Under the pieces are notes generated by a model. It was not told the DNA's origin. It saw only the letters and a list, made by a program, of their open reading frames with translations, and made no database searches. The position numbers were made by a program, and so were the translations under genes. Below, one piece after another: positions 16,348 through 22,909 of a stretch of 60,179 nt of DNA. Origin of the DNA: Oscillospiraceae bacterium (GTDB taxonomy: Bacteria; Bacillota; Clostridia; Oscillospirales; Ruminococcaceae). Each line of letters opens with the position of its first letter. Positions within the stretch are counted from its first letter, which is position 1. The DNA is taken from contig WRLG01000020.1 in assembly GCA_009777725.1 (NCBI GenBank), positions 1 to 60,179 on the forward strand, read 5' to 3'.

Positions 16348-16405
16348 CTTAATAAAATTTATAATTGAGCCTTTCATGATTTTGCCGCAACTTCAAAAAT
16401 ATTAC

Positions 16406-16434
16406 TTGACTTTTACCTTAAATTAGTCTATAAT
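16406..16434 (+). promoter_or_regulatory. Promoter TTGACT-17-TATAAT for pyruvate carboxylase
   Basis: The -35 is at 16406-16411 and the -10 at 16429-16434. It lies 59 bases before the pyc start. Confidence 0.75.
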
Positions 16435-16493
16435 AACTATAAAATATAAAAAACGACAAGCTTATATGTTGTCGGGCTAAGGAAGGTTATAAG

Positions 16494-19400
16494 ATGGAAA
16501 AAAAAGTTATCAAGAAAGTGCTTGTGGCAAATAGGGGTGAAATCGCGATTCGCATTTTCAGAGCCTGCTATGATATGAACCTAAATACAATCGCTATTTA
16601 TTCAAAAGAGGACAGCTATTCTCTATTCCGCACCAAAGCGGACGAAGCTTATCTGATTGGTGAAAATAAAAGCCCGCTGGCGGCTTATTTGGATATACCG
16701 CAAATTGTCAAAATCGCGAAGCGCAAGGGCGCGGACGCCATTCATCCGGGCTACGGATTTCTTTCCGAAAACGCCGCTTTCGCTAAAGCCTGCGAGGAGG
16801 CGGGTATTATATTTATAGGTCCTTCCTCTGATGCTATTTCAAAAATGGGCGATAAAATTAATGCGAAAAAGGTTGCGGCGGAGGTTGGTGTTCCTATTAT
16901 ACAAGGCACCGATTCTCCGCTGAAATCTGCTGAGGAAGCGATGGAGTATGCGGGAAAGTTTGGTTATCCCGTCATACTTAAAGCGGCGGCGGGCGGCGGC
17001 GGACGCGGCATGAGGCTTATCAGAGAGCCGGAGGAGTTGGAAAGCGCGTTTGCGATGGTGCAAAGCGAAGCGCAGAAAGCTTTCGGCAGTTCCGATGTGT
17101 TTATGGAAAAATTTGTTGAAGAGCCTAAGCATATTGAGGTTCAGATTCTGGCAGACAGCTACGGCAATGTCGTCCACCTGTACGAGAGGGATTGCTCGGT
17201 TCAGCGCAGGTATCAAAAGGTCGTTGAGTATGCACCCGCGTTTACGCTGTCCGATGAAAAGCGGGCGGAAATTCACGCGGATGCGGTTAAAATCGCAAAA
17301 GCCGTAGGATACGTCAACGCGGGAACGGTTGAATTCCTTGTTGACCGTTACGGAAATCACTATTTTATCGAGATGAATACCCGCGTACAGGTTGAGCATA
17401 CCGTTACCGAAATGGTTACGGGCATTGATATTGTGCAATCACAGATTGCCATAGCGCAGGGCTGTAAGCTCTCCGACCCGGAAATAGGGATTGCTTCGCA
17501 GAGCGATGTTCATCTGTACGGCTATGCCATCCAAAGCCGCGTTACCACCGAAGACCCCGCCAACAATTTCGCGCCGGATACAGGCAAAATTACCGCATAC
17601 CGCTCCGGCGGCGGCTTCGGCGTTCGGCTTGATGCGGGCAACGCGTTTACGGGTGCTGTAATCACTCCGTTTTACGACAGCCTGCTTGTTAAGCTAACCA
17701 CCTCAGACCGCACCTTTGACGGGGCAATCCGAAAAATGCTGCGGTCGGTAAGGGAAATCCGAATCCGCGGGGTGAAAACGAATGTTTCATTCCTCAGTAA
17801 TATTTTAACGAACGAAACCTTTACCTCGGGAAAATGTCACACAAAGTTTATTGATGAAACCCCCTCCCTGTTTGAGCTTCAAGATTCTAAGGACCGCGCA
17901 ACCAAGGCTCTGACCTATATCGCTAAAAAAACCTTATCAAATCCCGTTCCGAGCGGCAAGCCCTCCTTTGAAGCTCCGAAAACACCATTCTACTGCGCCG
18001 ATTCAATCCCGGGCGGCATAAAACAAATCCTTGATAAGGAGGGTCCCGAAAAATTCAGCAAGTGGGTATTGGGGCAGAAAAAGCTTCTGATAACCGACAC
18101 GACCATGCGGGATGCACAGCAATCTCTCATTGCCACACGCTTGCGGACAAGGGATATGACCACTATTGCAGCAGCCGCATCGCATATCCTGAAGGATTGC
18201 TTTTCGCTTGAAGTTTGGGGAGGTGCTACTTTTGATACGGCTTACAGGTTTCTGTATGAATCCCCTTGGGAACGCCTTGACGAGCTAAGGCGCAGAATCC
18301 CTAATATTCCGCTTCAAATGCTGTTCAGAGGCGCGAATGCCGTCGGCTACAGCAGTTATCCCGATAATCTGATTAAAGCATTTATCAAAGAAGCCGCCCA
18401 AAGCGGCGTTGATATATTCCGCATATTTGATTCTTTGAACTGGCTGCCTAATATGGAGCTTGCCATAGAGGAGGTCGCCAAATGCGGAAAGGTTGCAAAT
18501 GCAACGGTCTGCTATACCGGCAATATCCTCGATTCCGACCGCGATAAATACAGCTTAAAATATTATGTGGACTTTGCAAAGGAGCTTGAAAAACGCGGGG
18601 CGCATATCCTTACGATTAAGGATATGTCGGGTCTGCTCCGCCCCTATGCCGCGAAAAAGCTTGTGCGGGCACTTAAAGACAGCGTAGGGATTCCGCTTCA
18701 TCTTCACACGCATGACACGAGCGGAAATCAAATTGCCGCCTGCATAATGGCTTGCGAGGAGGGCGTGGATATTGTCGATACGGCAATTTCATCAATGGGC
18801 TCATTGACAAGCCAGCCATCGCTGAATTCTCTGGTTGCGGCTCTCGAAGGCTCTGAGAGAGCACCGAGCTTTGATTTATCCGAGCTGCAAAAGCTGACCG
18901 AATATTGGGCGGACATTCGCCCCTATTACAAAAGCTTCGAGGGCGACATCTCAACACCCGAAGCGGAAATCTATCAGCTTGAAATACCGGGCGGGCAGTA
19001 TACCAACTTGAAATCGCAGGTAGCGGGGTTAGGGCTGGGCGACCGCTTTGATGAGGTTAAGAGAAAGTATATTGAGGCAAACGAGCTTTTGGGCGACATT
19101 GTCAAGGTCACGCCCTCTTCTAAGATGGTGGGCGATTTGGCGATTTTCATGGTTCAAAATGAGCTAAGCTCCGAAAATATCGTTGAGCGCGGGAAATTGT
19201 TGACTTTCCCCGACTCTGTAGTAGGTTACTTCAAGGGTCTTATGGGTCAGCCGACTTTCGGATTTCCTAAGGACCTGCAAGGTGCGGTTTTAAAGGGAGA
19301 AAAATCGTTCACCAACCGCCCCGGCGAGGAGCTTGCGCCCGTTAATTTTGAAGCTGTGAAGGACGACCTAAAGCGGCTCACGGAAAACCCGACGGAGCGC

Positions 19401-19922
19401 GATGCGATAAGCTGGTGCCTTTATCCCAAGGTTTTTGAGGAGTATATCTCTGCGCGGGATAAATACGGCGATATAAGCCGCATGGCTTCTCATATTTTCT
19501 TTATGGGAATGTCACGGAATGAGTCAACCGAAATCACGATTCAAGACGGTAAAACCCTCATGGTCAAATATATAGGCGCGGGCGAGGAAAATAACGACGG
19601 CACAAGGGTCATGCACTTTGAACTAAACGGCGTTCGGCGCGATGTCACGGTTGAGGACAAAAATATACAAATAGTCGCCGAGCAGACAAGGTATGCCGAT
19701 ATTGACAACAAAAAGCATATAGGCTCGAGCATACCGGGTGCGGTCGCTAAGGTTCTGGTTAAGAAAGGCGATAAAATTGAAAAGAACCAGCTTTTGTTTG
19801 TCATCGAAGCAATGAAGATGGAAACAAGCGTAACCGCCCTGCAAGACGGCGTTATGGACGAGGTTGCCGTGCGCGAAGGTCAGTTCGTCAAGGCGGGAGA
19901 GCTTTTGGCGGTTTTGAAATGA
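16494..19922 (+). CDS. pyc: Pyruvate carboxylase
   Basis: A 1142-aa single-chain biotin enzyme that carboxylates pyruvate to oxaloacetate for anaplerosis. The domains are in canonical order. Biotin carboxylase is at about 1-460 (ATP-grasp KAAAGGGGRGMR near 165). The carboxyltransferase TIM barrel is at about 520-830 (TDTTMRDAQQSLIATRLRT; HLHTHDTSG metal-binding His pair). A C-terminal BCCP domain carries the biotinylated Lys in EAMKMETS near residue 1108. Length matches the family. It has its own promoter and is followed 18 bases later by a 60-aa gene of the EDV family, probably co-transcribed. Confidence 0.97.
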   Translation: MEKKVIKKVLVANRGEIAIRIFRACYDMNLNTIAIYSKEDSYSLFRTKADEAYLIGENKSPLAAYLDIPQIVKIAKRKGADAIHPGYGFLSENAAFAKACEEAGIIFIGPSSDAISKMGDKINAKKVAAEVGVPIIQGTDSPLKSAEEAMEYAGKFGYPVILKAAAGGGGRGMRLIREPEELESAFAMVQSEAQKAFGSSDVFMEKFVEEPKHIEVQILADSYGNVVHLYERDCSVQRRYQKVVEYAPAFTLSDEKRAEIHADAVKIAKAVGYVNAGTVEFLVDRYGNHYFIEMNTRVQVEHTVTEMVTGIDIVQSQIAIAQGCKLSDPEIGIASQSDVHLYGYAIQSRVTTEDPANNFAPDTGKITAYRSGGGFGVRLDAGNAFTGAVITPFYDSLLVKLTTSDRTFDGAIRKMLRSVREIRIRGVKTNVSFLSNILTNETFTSGKCHTKFIDETPSLFELQDSKDRATKALTYIAKKTLSNPVPSGKPSFEAPKTPFYCADSIPGGIKQILDKEGPEKFSKWVLGQKKLLITDTTMRDAQQSLIATRLRTRDMTTIAAAASHILKDCFSLEVWGGATFDTAYRFLYESPWERLDELRRRIPNIPLQMLFRGANAVGYSSYPDNLIKAFIKEAAQSGVDIFRIFDSLNWLPNMELAIEEVAKCGKVANATVCYTGNILDSDRDKYSLKYYVDFAKELEKRGAHILTIKDMSGLLRPYAAKKLVRALKDSVGIPLHLHTHDTSGNQIAACIMACEEGVDIVDTAISSMGSLTSQPSLNSLVAALEGSERAPSFDLSELQKLTEYWADIRPYYKSFEGDISTPEAEIYQLEIPGGQYTNLKSQVAGLGLGDRFDEVKRKYIEANELLGDIVKVTPSSKMVGDLAIFMVQNELSSENIVERGKLLTFPDSVVGYFKGLMGQPTFGFPKDLQGAVLKGEKSFTNRPGEELAPVNFEAVKDDLKRLTENPTERDAISWCLYPKVFEEYISARDKYGDISRMASHIFFMGMSRNESTEITIQDGKTLMVKYIGAGEENNDGTRVMHFELNGVRRDVTVEDKNIQIVAEQTRYADIDNKKHIGSSIPGAVAKVLVKKGDKIEKNQLLFVIEAMKMETSVTALQDGVMDEVAVREGQFVKAGELLAVLK

Positions 19923-19940
19923 TTTGAGGGGAGTATTTTT

Positions 19941-20123
19941 ATGGCAACGACCTTGGAAATTCAAGTTGAGCAAAAAAAGCGGCTATACATGTTACTCACA
20001 TTAAAAAAAGACAACGAAGGGCAAAACATAAGAGGCTTAAAGGAAAAAATCAGAGCTACAAAAGCAGAAATGCAACAAGAGGACGTTGCTTGGGTTGAGA
20101 AAATTGTAGCGGAAGAGATTTAA
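19941..20123 (+). CDS. EDV-family small protein A (downstream of pyc)
   Basis: A 60-aa protein with GAGGGGAG upstream. It has no signal or membrane segment, is very rich in Lys/Glu and is predicted to be a helical hairpin. It shares with the proteins at 50927-51118 and 36321-36497 an N-terminal LE motif, a K..L..LL segment, and a C-terminal M..EDV..V.K. QEDVAWVEK is identical in copies A and B. All three genes follow very large housekeeping genes. The function is unknown. A role as a small partner or assembly factor of the upstream enzyme is speculation. Confidence 0.8.
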   Translation: MATTLEIQVEQKKRLYMLLTLKKDNEGQNIRGLKEKIRATKAEMQQEDVAWVEKIVAEEI

Positions 20124-20124
20124 T

Positions 20125-20158
20125 AAAAAAAACCACCGCATATGCGGTGGTTTTTTTT
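20125..20158. terminator. Bidirectional terminator after the pyc operon
   Basis: ACCACCGCA/TGCGGTGGT forms a stem flanked by eight As and eight Ts, so it works on both strands. It ends the pyc-small protein operon and the convergent Cys-rich gene. Confidence 0.85.
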
Positions 20159-20163
20159 AAAAC

Positions 20164-21486
20164 TTATTCTACTACGAAAATAAGCGAATTATAATTAGAA
20201 ATCGTAACATTTACAGTTCCGAACCCGCCGACTATTCTGCTTGCGGGAAGCAGGGTTAGGCTTCCGTCCGCTTCAACGGAGTAAACTTTGATTACACTGC
20301 CCCAGAGTTTGGGGTCGAGGTCTAATCTTACGGAAAGCATGACTTGGTCTACGCCGCCGAAATCGCCGCTCTCAACAAATCCCATGCCTGTTACCGATTT
20401 AGCATCGGGGAAATTGGACTTAATCCTTTCGGGGACTGCCACCGCGCCGCCCTTGAAGCTGAGGTCTTTTAATTCGCCCTCGCCCAAGTCAGAGCCTTTG
20501 ATTGCCACGCCGTGAGTGCCGTGGGGAATCCATACTTTTACGTTCGCTCCTACGGTCGTCAAGGCTTCTAATACATCGGAGGTCGCGCCCATATCGGGGC
20601 TTAGCGTTACTGTTCCGCGTGTTGCGTTGCCTACTGCCAGTTTGGCTTCCGCGCTGTCGGCAATGACTTTGGCTTCTTTGCCGCCGCCGCTTTCGGTGTT
20701 ATTCGTACCACCGCCGCCGCCGCCGCCGATTCCGCCGCCTGCTATCATATCAGCTACGACACTGCCGCCGCCGGAAGCTGCAGTTTCACCGCCGCCAATA
20801 TTGGTGTTGTCACCGGGAGGGGTGTAGTTATGGAAGGAATTTGTGCAAGGTACAGCTTCTACAGCACCGCCGCATTCATTCGTGCAAGCTCCGCCTACAT
20901 CGCCTTCCGCATCGCCGCAGGTTTTCGCACATGTTAATATTCTTTTCCCTCTGCAACTTAAAGTTGCTACACAATTTTCTCCTACGAGGCTAGCATTAAT
21001 GCTAGTTAATGAGCAGTCAGAGCACTTTATAGATATTTCCCCACCACATGTGCTGCCGTCACCGGGGTCAGCTATATAATCACATGTCCCGCCGACATTA
21101 CCCGTAGGAAAATTACAATTGTCACAAAATAAAATGTTAAGTGTTCCTTGGCACATCCCCCTTGTCCCGGATTGGTCTCCGCAGTTGTCATCTATCCCGC
21201 TTGCTGTCCCTGTTGTATAAACTCTAGAGCCGACATGTTCATCACTGTCGCAAACCGCTGTAAGAGCTCCCGCGCAGGCTCCCGTGCAAGCACCCTCATC
21301 GATACGACCATGGACATGATTTGCATTGGTTTGGCACTCCAATACCGTGCCCGCAGGCTCGCCTCTACCCGCGCCGCAATCATCACAAACGGAGGAAGCC
21401 CCTAACAAAAGCGGGGTGACCGAACTCACTGAAACAGCCACAGCAACGGCGGTTAAGCCCGCCAACAGTTTTTTTGTTTTTCCCAT
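20164..21486 (-). CDS. Secreted Cys-rich repeat protein, unknown function
   Basis: A 440-aa protein with a Sec signal peptide (about residues 1-30). Residues 33-215 hold about 21 cysteines in five irregular repeats of the form C-x-G-x(4-7)-C (CAGALTAVC, CQGTLNILFCDNC, CGGEISIKCSDC, CRGKRILTCAKTC, CGGAVEAVPC), reminiscent of small zinc-ribbon or disulfide units. A Gly/Ser-rich linker (about 230-270) leads to a C-terminal beta-rich domain (about 275-440) with no cysteine. No anchor signal was found. I do not recognise the family. GAGAGGG precedes the ATG. Confidence 0.7.
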   Translation of the reverse strand: MGKTKKLLAGLTAVAVAVSVSSVTPLLLGASSVCDDCGAGRGEPAGTVLECQTNANHVHGRIDEGACTGACAGALTAVCDSDEHVGSRVYTTGTASGIDDNCGDQSGTRGMCQGTLNILFCDNCNFPTGNVGGTCDYIADPGDGSTCGGEISIKCSDCSLTSINASLVGENCVATLSCRGKRILTCAKTCGDAEGDVGGACTNECGGAVEAVPCTNSFHNYTPPGDNTNIGGGETAASGGGSVVADMIAGGGIGGGGGGGTNNTESGGGKEAKVIADSAEAKLAVGNATRGTVTLSPDMGATSDVLEALTTVGANVKVWIPHGTHGVAIKGSDLGEGELKDLSFKGGAVAVPERIKSNFPDAKSVTGMGFVESGDFGGVDQVMLSVRLDLDPKLWGSVIKVYSVEADGSLTLLPASRIVGGFGTVNVTISNYNSLIFVVE

Positions 21487-21603
21487 AAAATCAAAACCCT
21501 CTCTCTTATTTTTACATGATTAAGCAACTATTTTTCCGTTGCTCTGCTTTAATCATAACATAAAAATTGAAAAGATGTAAGGGGTTTGGGGTGATTTCGG
21601 CAT

Positions 21604-21624
21604 TATATATATATATATATATAT
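21604..21624. repeat. (TA)n microsatellite
   Basis: About ten TA repeats in the AT-rich region between the Cys-rich gene and the tandem toxin-like modules. It is a possible slippage site of no clear role. Confidence 0.8.
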
Positions 21625-21681
21625 GGGGTTGTGTAGTTTGCACAAAAGAAGAGGGGCGGTAAAGAAATATTTTAAAAGTAT

Positions 21682-21710
21682 TGACAATTTTATTTTTGTA
21701 TGGTATAATC
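21682..21710 (+). promoter_or_regulatory. Antisense-RNA promoter, module 1
   Basis: TTGACA at 21682-21687 and TATAAT at 21705-21710 with spacing 17. It points into the 3' end of the peptide gene, which is on the other strand. Confidence 0.75.
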
Positions 21711-21716
21711 ATTATA

Positions 21717-21798
21717 ATAAAAAATAGAGAGGGTTGCCCCTCTCTATTTGCGGGAATTAACGATGCTTATCCTTGCTACGGGGGCATCGTTTTTCTTT
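21717..21798 (+). ncRNA. Candidate antisense antitoxin RNA, module 1
   Basis: The predicted transcript is about 80 nt, from the promoter at 21682-21710 to a terminator formed by AACGATGC (21759-21766) and GCATCGTT (21784-21791) plus TTTTCTTTTCTTTC. It is complementary to the last ~12 codons and the 3' UTR of the 44-aa peptide mRNA. This 3'-overlap layout is that of txpA/RatA-type systems. The ends are inferred. Confidence 0.6.
21718..21746 (-). terminator. Terminator of peptide mRNA, module 1
   Basis: On the minus strand the stem AGAGAGGGG/CCCTCTCT is followed by ATTTTTTATT. The same hairpin forms the 5' end of the plus-strand antisense RNA. Confidence 0.7.
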
Positions 21799-21891
21799 TC
21801 TTTCTGCAATGATGTCACGTATTGCAAGCACGATAAGCCCACCAGCAACATTTGTCATTAAGTCCGAAAGAAAATTAAACGGATTACTCAT
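21757..21891 (-). CDS. 44-aa membrane peptide, candidate type I toxin, copy 1
   Basis: It has an N-terminus MSNPFNFLSDLMTN, a short hydrophobic helix (VAGGLIVLAI) and a strongly basic tail (ERKEKRC...KDKHR). This resembles type I toxins such as Fst, TxpA or Ldr in design, though I cannot match it to a named family. AGGAGGTG lies 8 bases before the ATG. The mRNA leader of about 110 nt (promoter 22010-22038) can fold into a long hairpin (GGATTACGGGAGGG...). It also holds a second translatable short frame (AAGGAG-5-GTG, 27 codons). The toxin role is inferred. Confidence 0.7.
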   Translation of the reverse strand: MSNPFNFLSDLMTNVAGGLIVLAIRDIIAERKEKRCPRSKDKHR

Positions 21892-22009
21892 GTATGTACA
21901 CCTCCTCTCATAGGATTAAGGCAGCGGAGGGACTCCCCTCCCGTAATCCTACGAACCTCGGTGACACGCAAGCCGAAACAAATTTAAACACGTTAACTCC
22001 TTGTGTTTT

Positions 22010-22038
22010 ATTATAGCGAATTTTGGCGGGGGTGTCAA
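22010..22038 (-). promoter_or_regulatory. Peptide (toxin-like) promoter, module 1
   Basis: On the minus strand TTGACA spans 22038-22033 and TATAAT 22015-22010, with spacing 17. Confidence 0.75.
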
Positions 22039-22074
22039 GGATTGTACCGAATTGTAATATTTTTTTAAAAGGTA

Positions 22075-22103
22075 TTGACAATTAGGGTTGAGTGTGATAT
22101 AAT
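22075..22103 (+). promoter_or_regulatory. Antisense-RNA promoter, module 2
   Basis: TTGACA at 22075-22080 and TATAAT at 22098-22103 with spacing 17. It diverges from the module 1 peptide promoter 37 bases away. Confidence 0.75.
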
Positions 22104-22109
22104 AATTAT

Positions 22110-22191
22110 AATAAAAAATAGAGAGGGCTTTTCCCTCTCTAAATCGGGGTTAACGATGCTTCTTTTTGGACGGAGAGCATCGTTTTTCTTT
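22110..22191 (+). ncRNA. Candidate antisense antitoxin RNA, module 2
   Basis: Same layout as module 1: the terminator stem is AACGATGC (22152-22159) with GCATCGTT (22177-22184), followed by a T-rich run. The loop sequence differs from modules 1 and 3, which could give module-specific pairing. The ends are inferred. Confidence 0.6.
22112..22142 (-). terminator. Terminator of peptide mRNA, module 2
   Basis: A hairpin of AGAGAGGG and CCCTCTCT, with six Ts following on the minus strand. The loop is CTTTT rather than TTGC as in module 1. Confidence 0.65.
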
Positions 22192-22284
22192 TCTTTCTGC
22201 AATGATGTCACGTATTGCAAGCACGATAAGACCACCTGCAACATTCGTCATTAAGTCCGAAAGAAAATTCAACGGATTACCCAT
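22150..22284 (-). CDS. 44-aa membrane peptide, candidate type I toxin, copy 2
   Basis: The sequence differs from copy 1 at a few positions (MGNPLNFLSD at the start, RCSPSKKKHR at the end), while the hydrophobic core is identical. The frame is open further upstream to 22437, but AGGAGGTG places the start at 22284, matching the other copies. In this copy one extra base in the leader stops the upstream short frame after two codons. Confidence 0.7.
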   Translation of the reverse strand: MGNPLNFLSDLMTNVAGGLIVLAIRDIIAERKEKRCSPSKKKHR

Positions 22285-22408
22285 GTATGTACACCTCCTC
22301 TTCATAGGATTAAGGCAGCGGAGGGACTCCCCTCCCGTAATCCTACGAAAAAACCTCGGTGACACGCAAGCCGAAACAAATTTAAGACACGTTAACTCCT
22401 TGTGTTTT

Positions 22409-22437
22409 ATTATAGCGAATTTTGGCGGGGGTGTCAA
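22409..22437 (-). promoter_or_regulatory. Peptide (toxin-like) promoter, module 2
   Basis: On the minus strand TTGACA spans 22437-22432 and TATAAT 22414-22409, with spacing 17. Confidence 0.75.
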
Positions 22438-22473
22438 TAATTGTACCGAATTGTAATATTTTTTGAAAAGGTA

Positions 22474-22502
22474 TTGACAATTGGGGTTGAGTGTGTTATA
22501 AT
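22474..22502 (+). promoter_or_regulatory. Antisense-RNA promoter, module 3
   Basis: TTGACA at 22474-22479 and TATAAT at 22497-22502 with spacing 17. Confidence 0.75.
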
Positions 22503-22508
22503 AATTAT

Positions 22509-22590
22509 AATAAAAAATAGAGAGGGTTGCCCCTCCCTATTTACGGTAATTAACGATGCTTATCCTTGGACGGGGAGCATCGTTTTTCTT
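22509..22590 (+). ncRNA. Candidate antisense antitoxin RNA, module 3
   Basis: Same architecture as modules 1 and 2, with terminator stem AACGATGC (22552-22559) and GCATCGTT followed by a T-rich run. The ends are inferred. Confidence 0.6.
22512..22541 (-). terminator. Terminator of peptide mRNA, module 3
   Basis: An AGGGAGGGG/CCCTCTCT-type hairpin with one G-T pair, followed by ATTTTTTATT on the minus strand. Confidence 0.6.
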
Positions 22591-22684
22591 TTCTTTCTGC
22601 AATGATGTCACGTATTGCAAGCACGATAAGCCCACCTGCAACATTTGTCATTAAGTCCGAAAGAAAATTCAACGGATTACTCAT
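22550..22684 (-). CDS. 44-aa membrane peptide, candidate type I toxin, copy 3
   Basis: It begins MSNPLNFLSDLMTN and ends RCSPSKDKHR, so it is intermediate between copies 1 and 2. It has the AGGAGGTG site, the leader hairpin and the 27-codon leader frame as in copy 1. Keeping the frame intact in three copies, with most changes in the tail, suggests selection on the peptide. Confidence 0.7.
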   Translation of the reverse strand: MSNPLNFLSDLMTNVAGGLIVLAIRDIIAERKEKRCSPSKDKHR

Positions 22685-22802
22685 GTATGTACACCTCCTC
22701 TCATAGGATTAAGGCAGCGGAGGGACTCCCCTCCCGTAATCCTACGAACCTCGGTGACACGCAAACCGAAACAAATTTAAACACGTTAACTCCTTGTGTT
22801 TT

Positions 22803-22831
22803 ATTATAGCGGATTTTGGTGGTTTTGTCAA
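22803..22831 (-). promoter_or_regulatory. Peptide (toxin-like) promoter, module 3
   Basis: On the minus strand TTGACA spans 22831-22826 and TATAAT 22808-22803, with spacing 17. The spacer sequence differs from modules 1 and 2, but both hexamers are unchanged. Confidence 0.75.
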
Positions 22832-22909
22832 TAAATGTACCGAATTGTAATAATTGCTAATTGTTAGAGTGAGGGCTAACCCACTCATACTGTGCCACTC
22901 CGTGAAAAC

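Larger units (their letters stand above)
21675..22855. repeat. Three tandem ~0.4-kb repeats, each a type I toxin-antitoxin-like module
   Basis: The repeats have periods of 393 and 400 bases (peptide stop codons at 21757, 22150 and 22550) and are very similar throughout. Each contains, left to right: a plus-strand TTGACA-17-TATAAT promoter, a short hairpin that is also the minus-strand terminator, the end of the peptide gene overlapped by a plus-strand terminator hairpin, the 44-aa peptide gene (minus), its AGGAGG site, a structured leader and a minus-strand TTGACA-17-TATAAT promoter. All six promoters are consensus. Confidence 0.85.

Noticed and set aside
22150-22437. A 95-codon minus-strand protein spanning the leader of toxin module 2
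   Set aside because: The frame is open only because of a one-base insertion in the leader. The AGGAGGTG site and the other two copies place the start at 22284.
21717-22590. A short CRISPR-like array in the tandem repeats
   Set aside because: The repeat period is ~0.4 kb, each unit is coding with promoters, and there are no short spacers.
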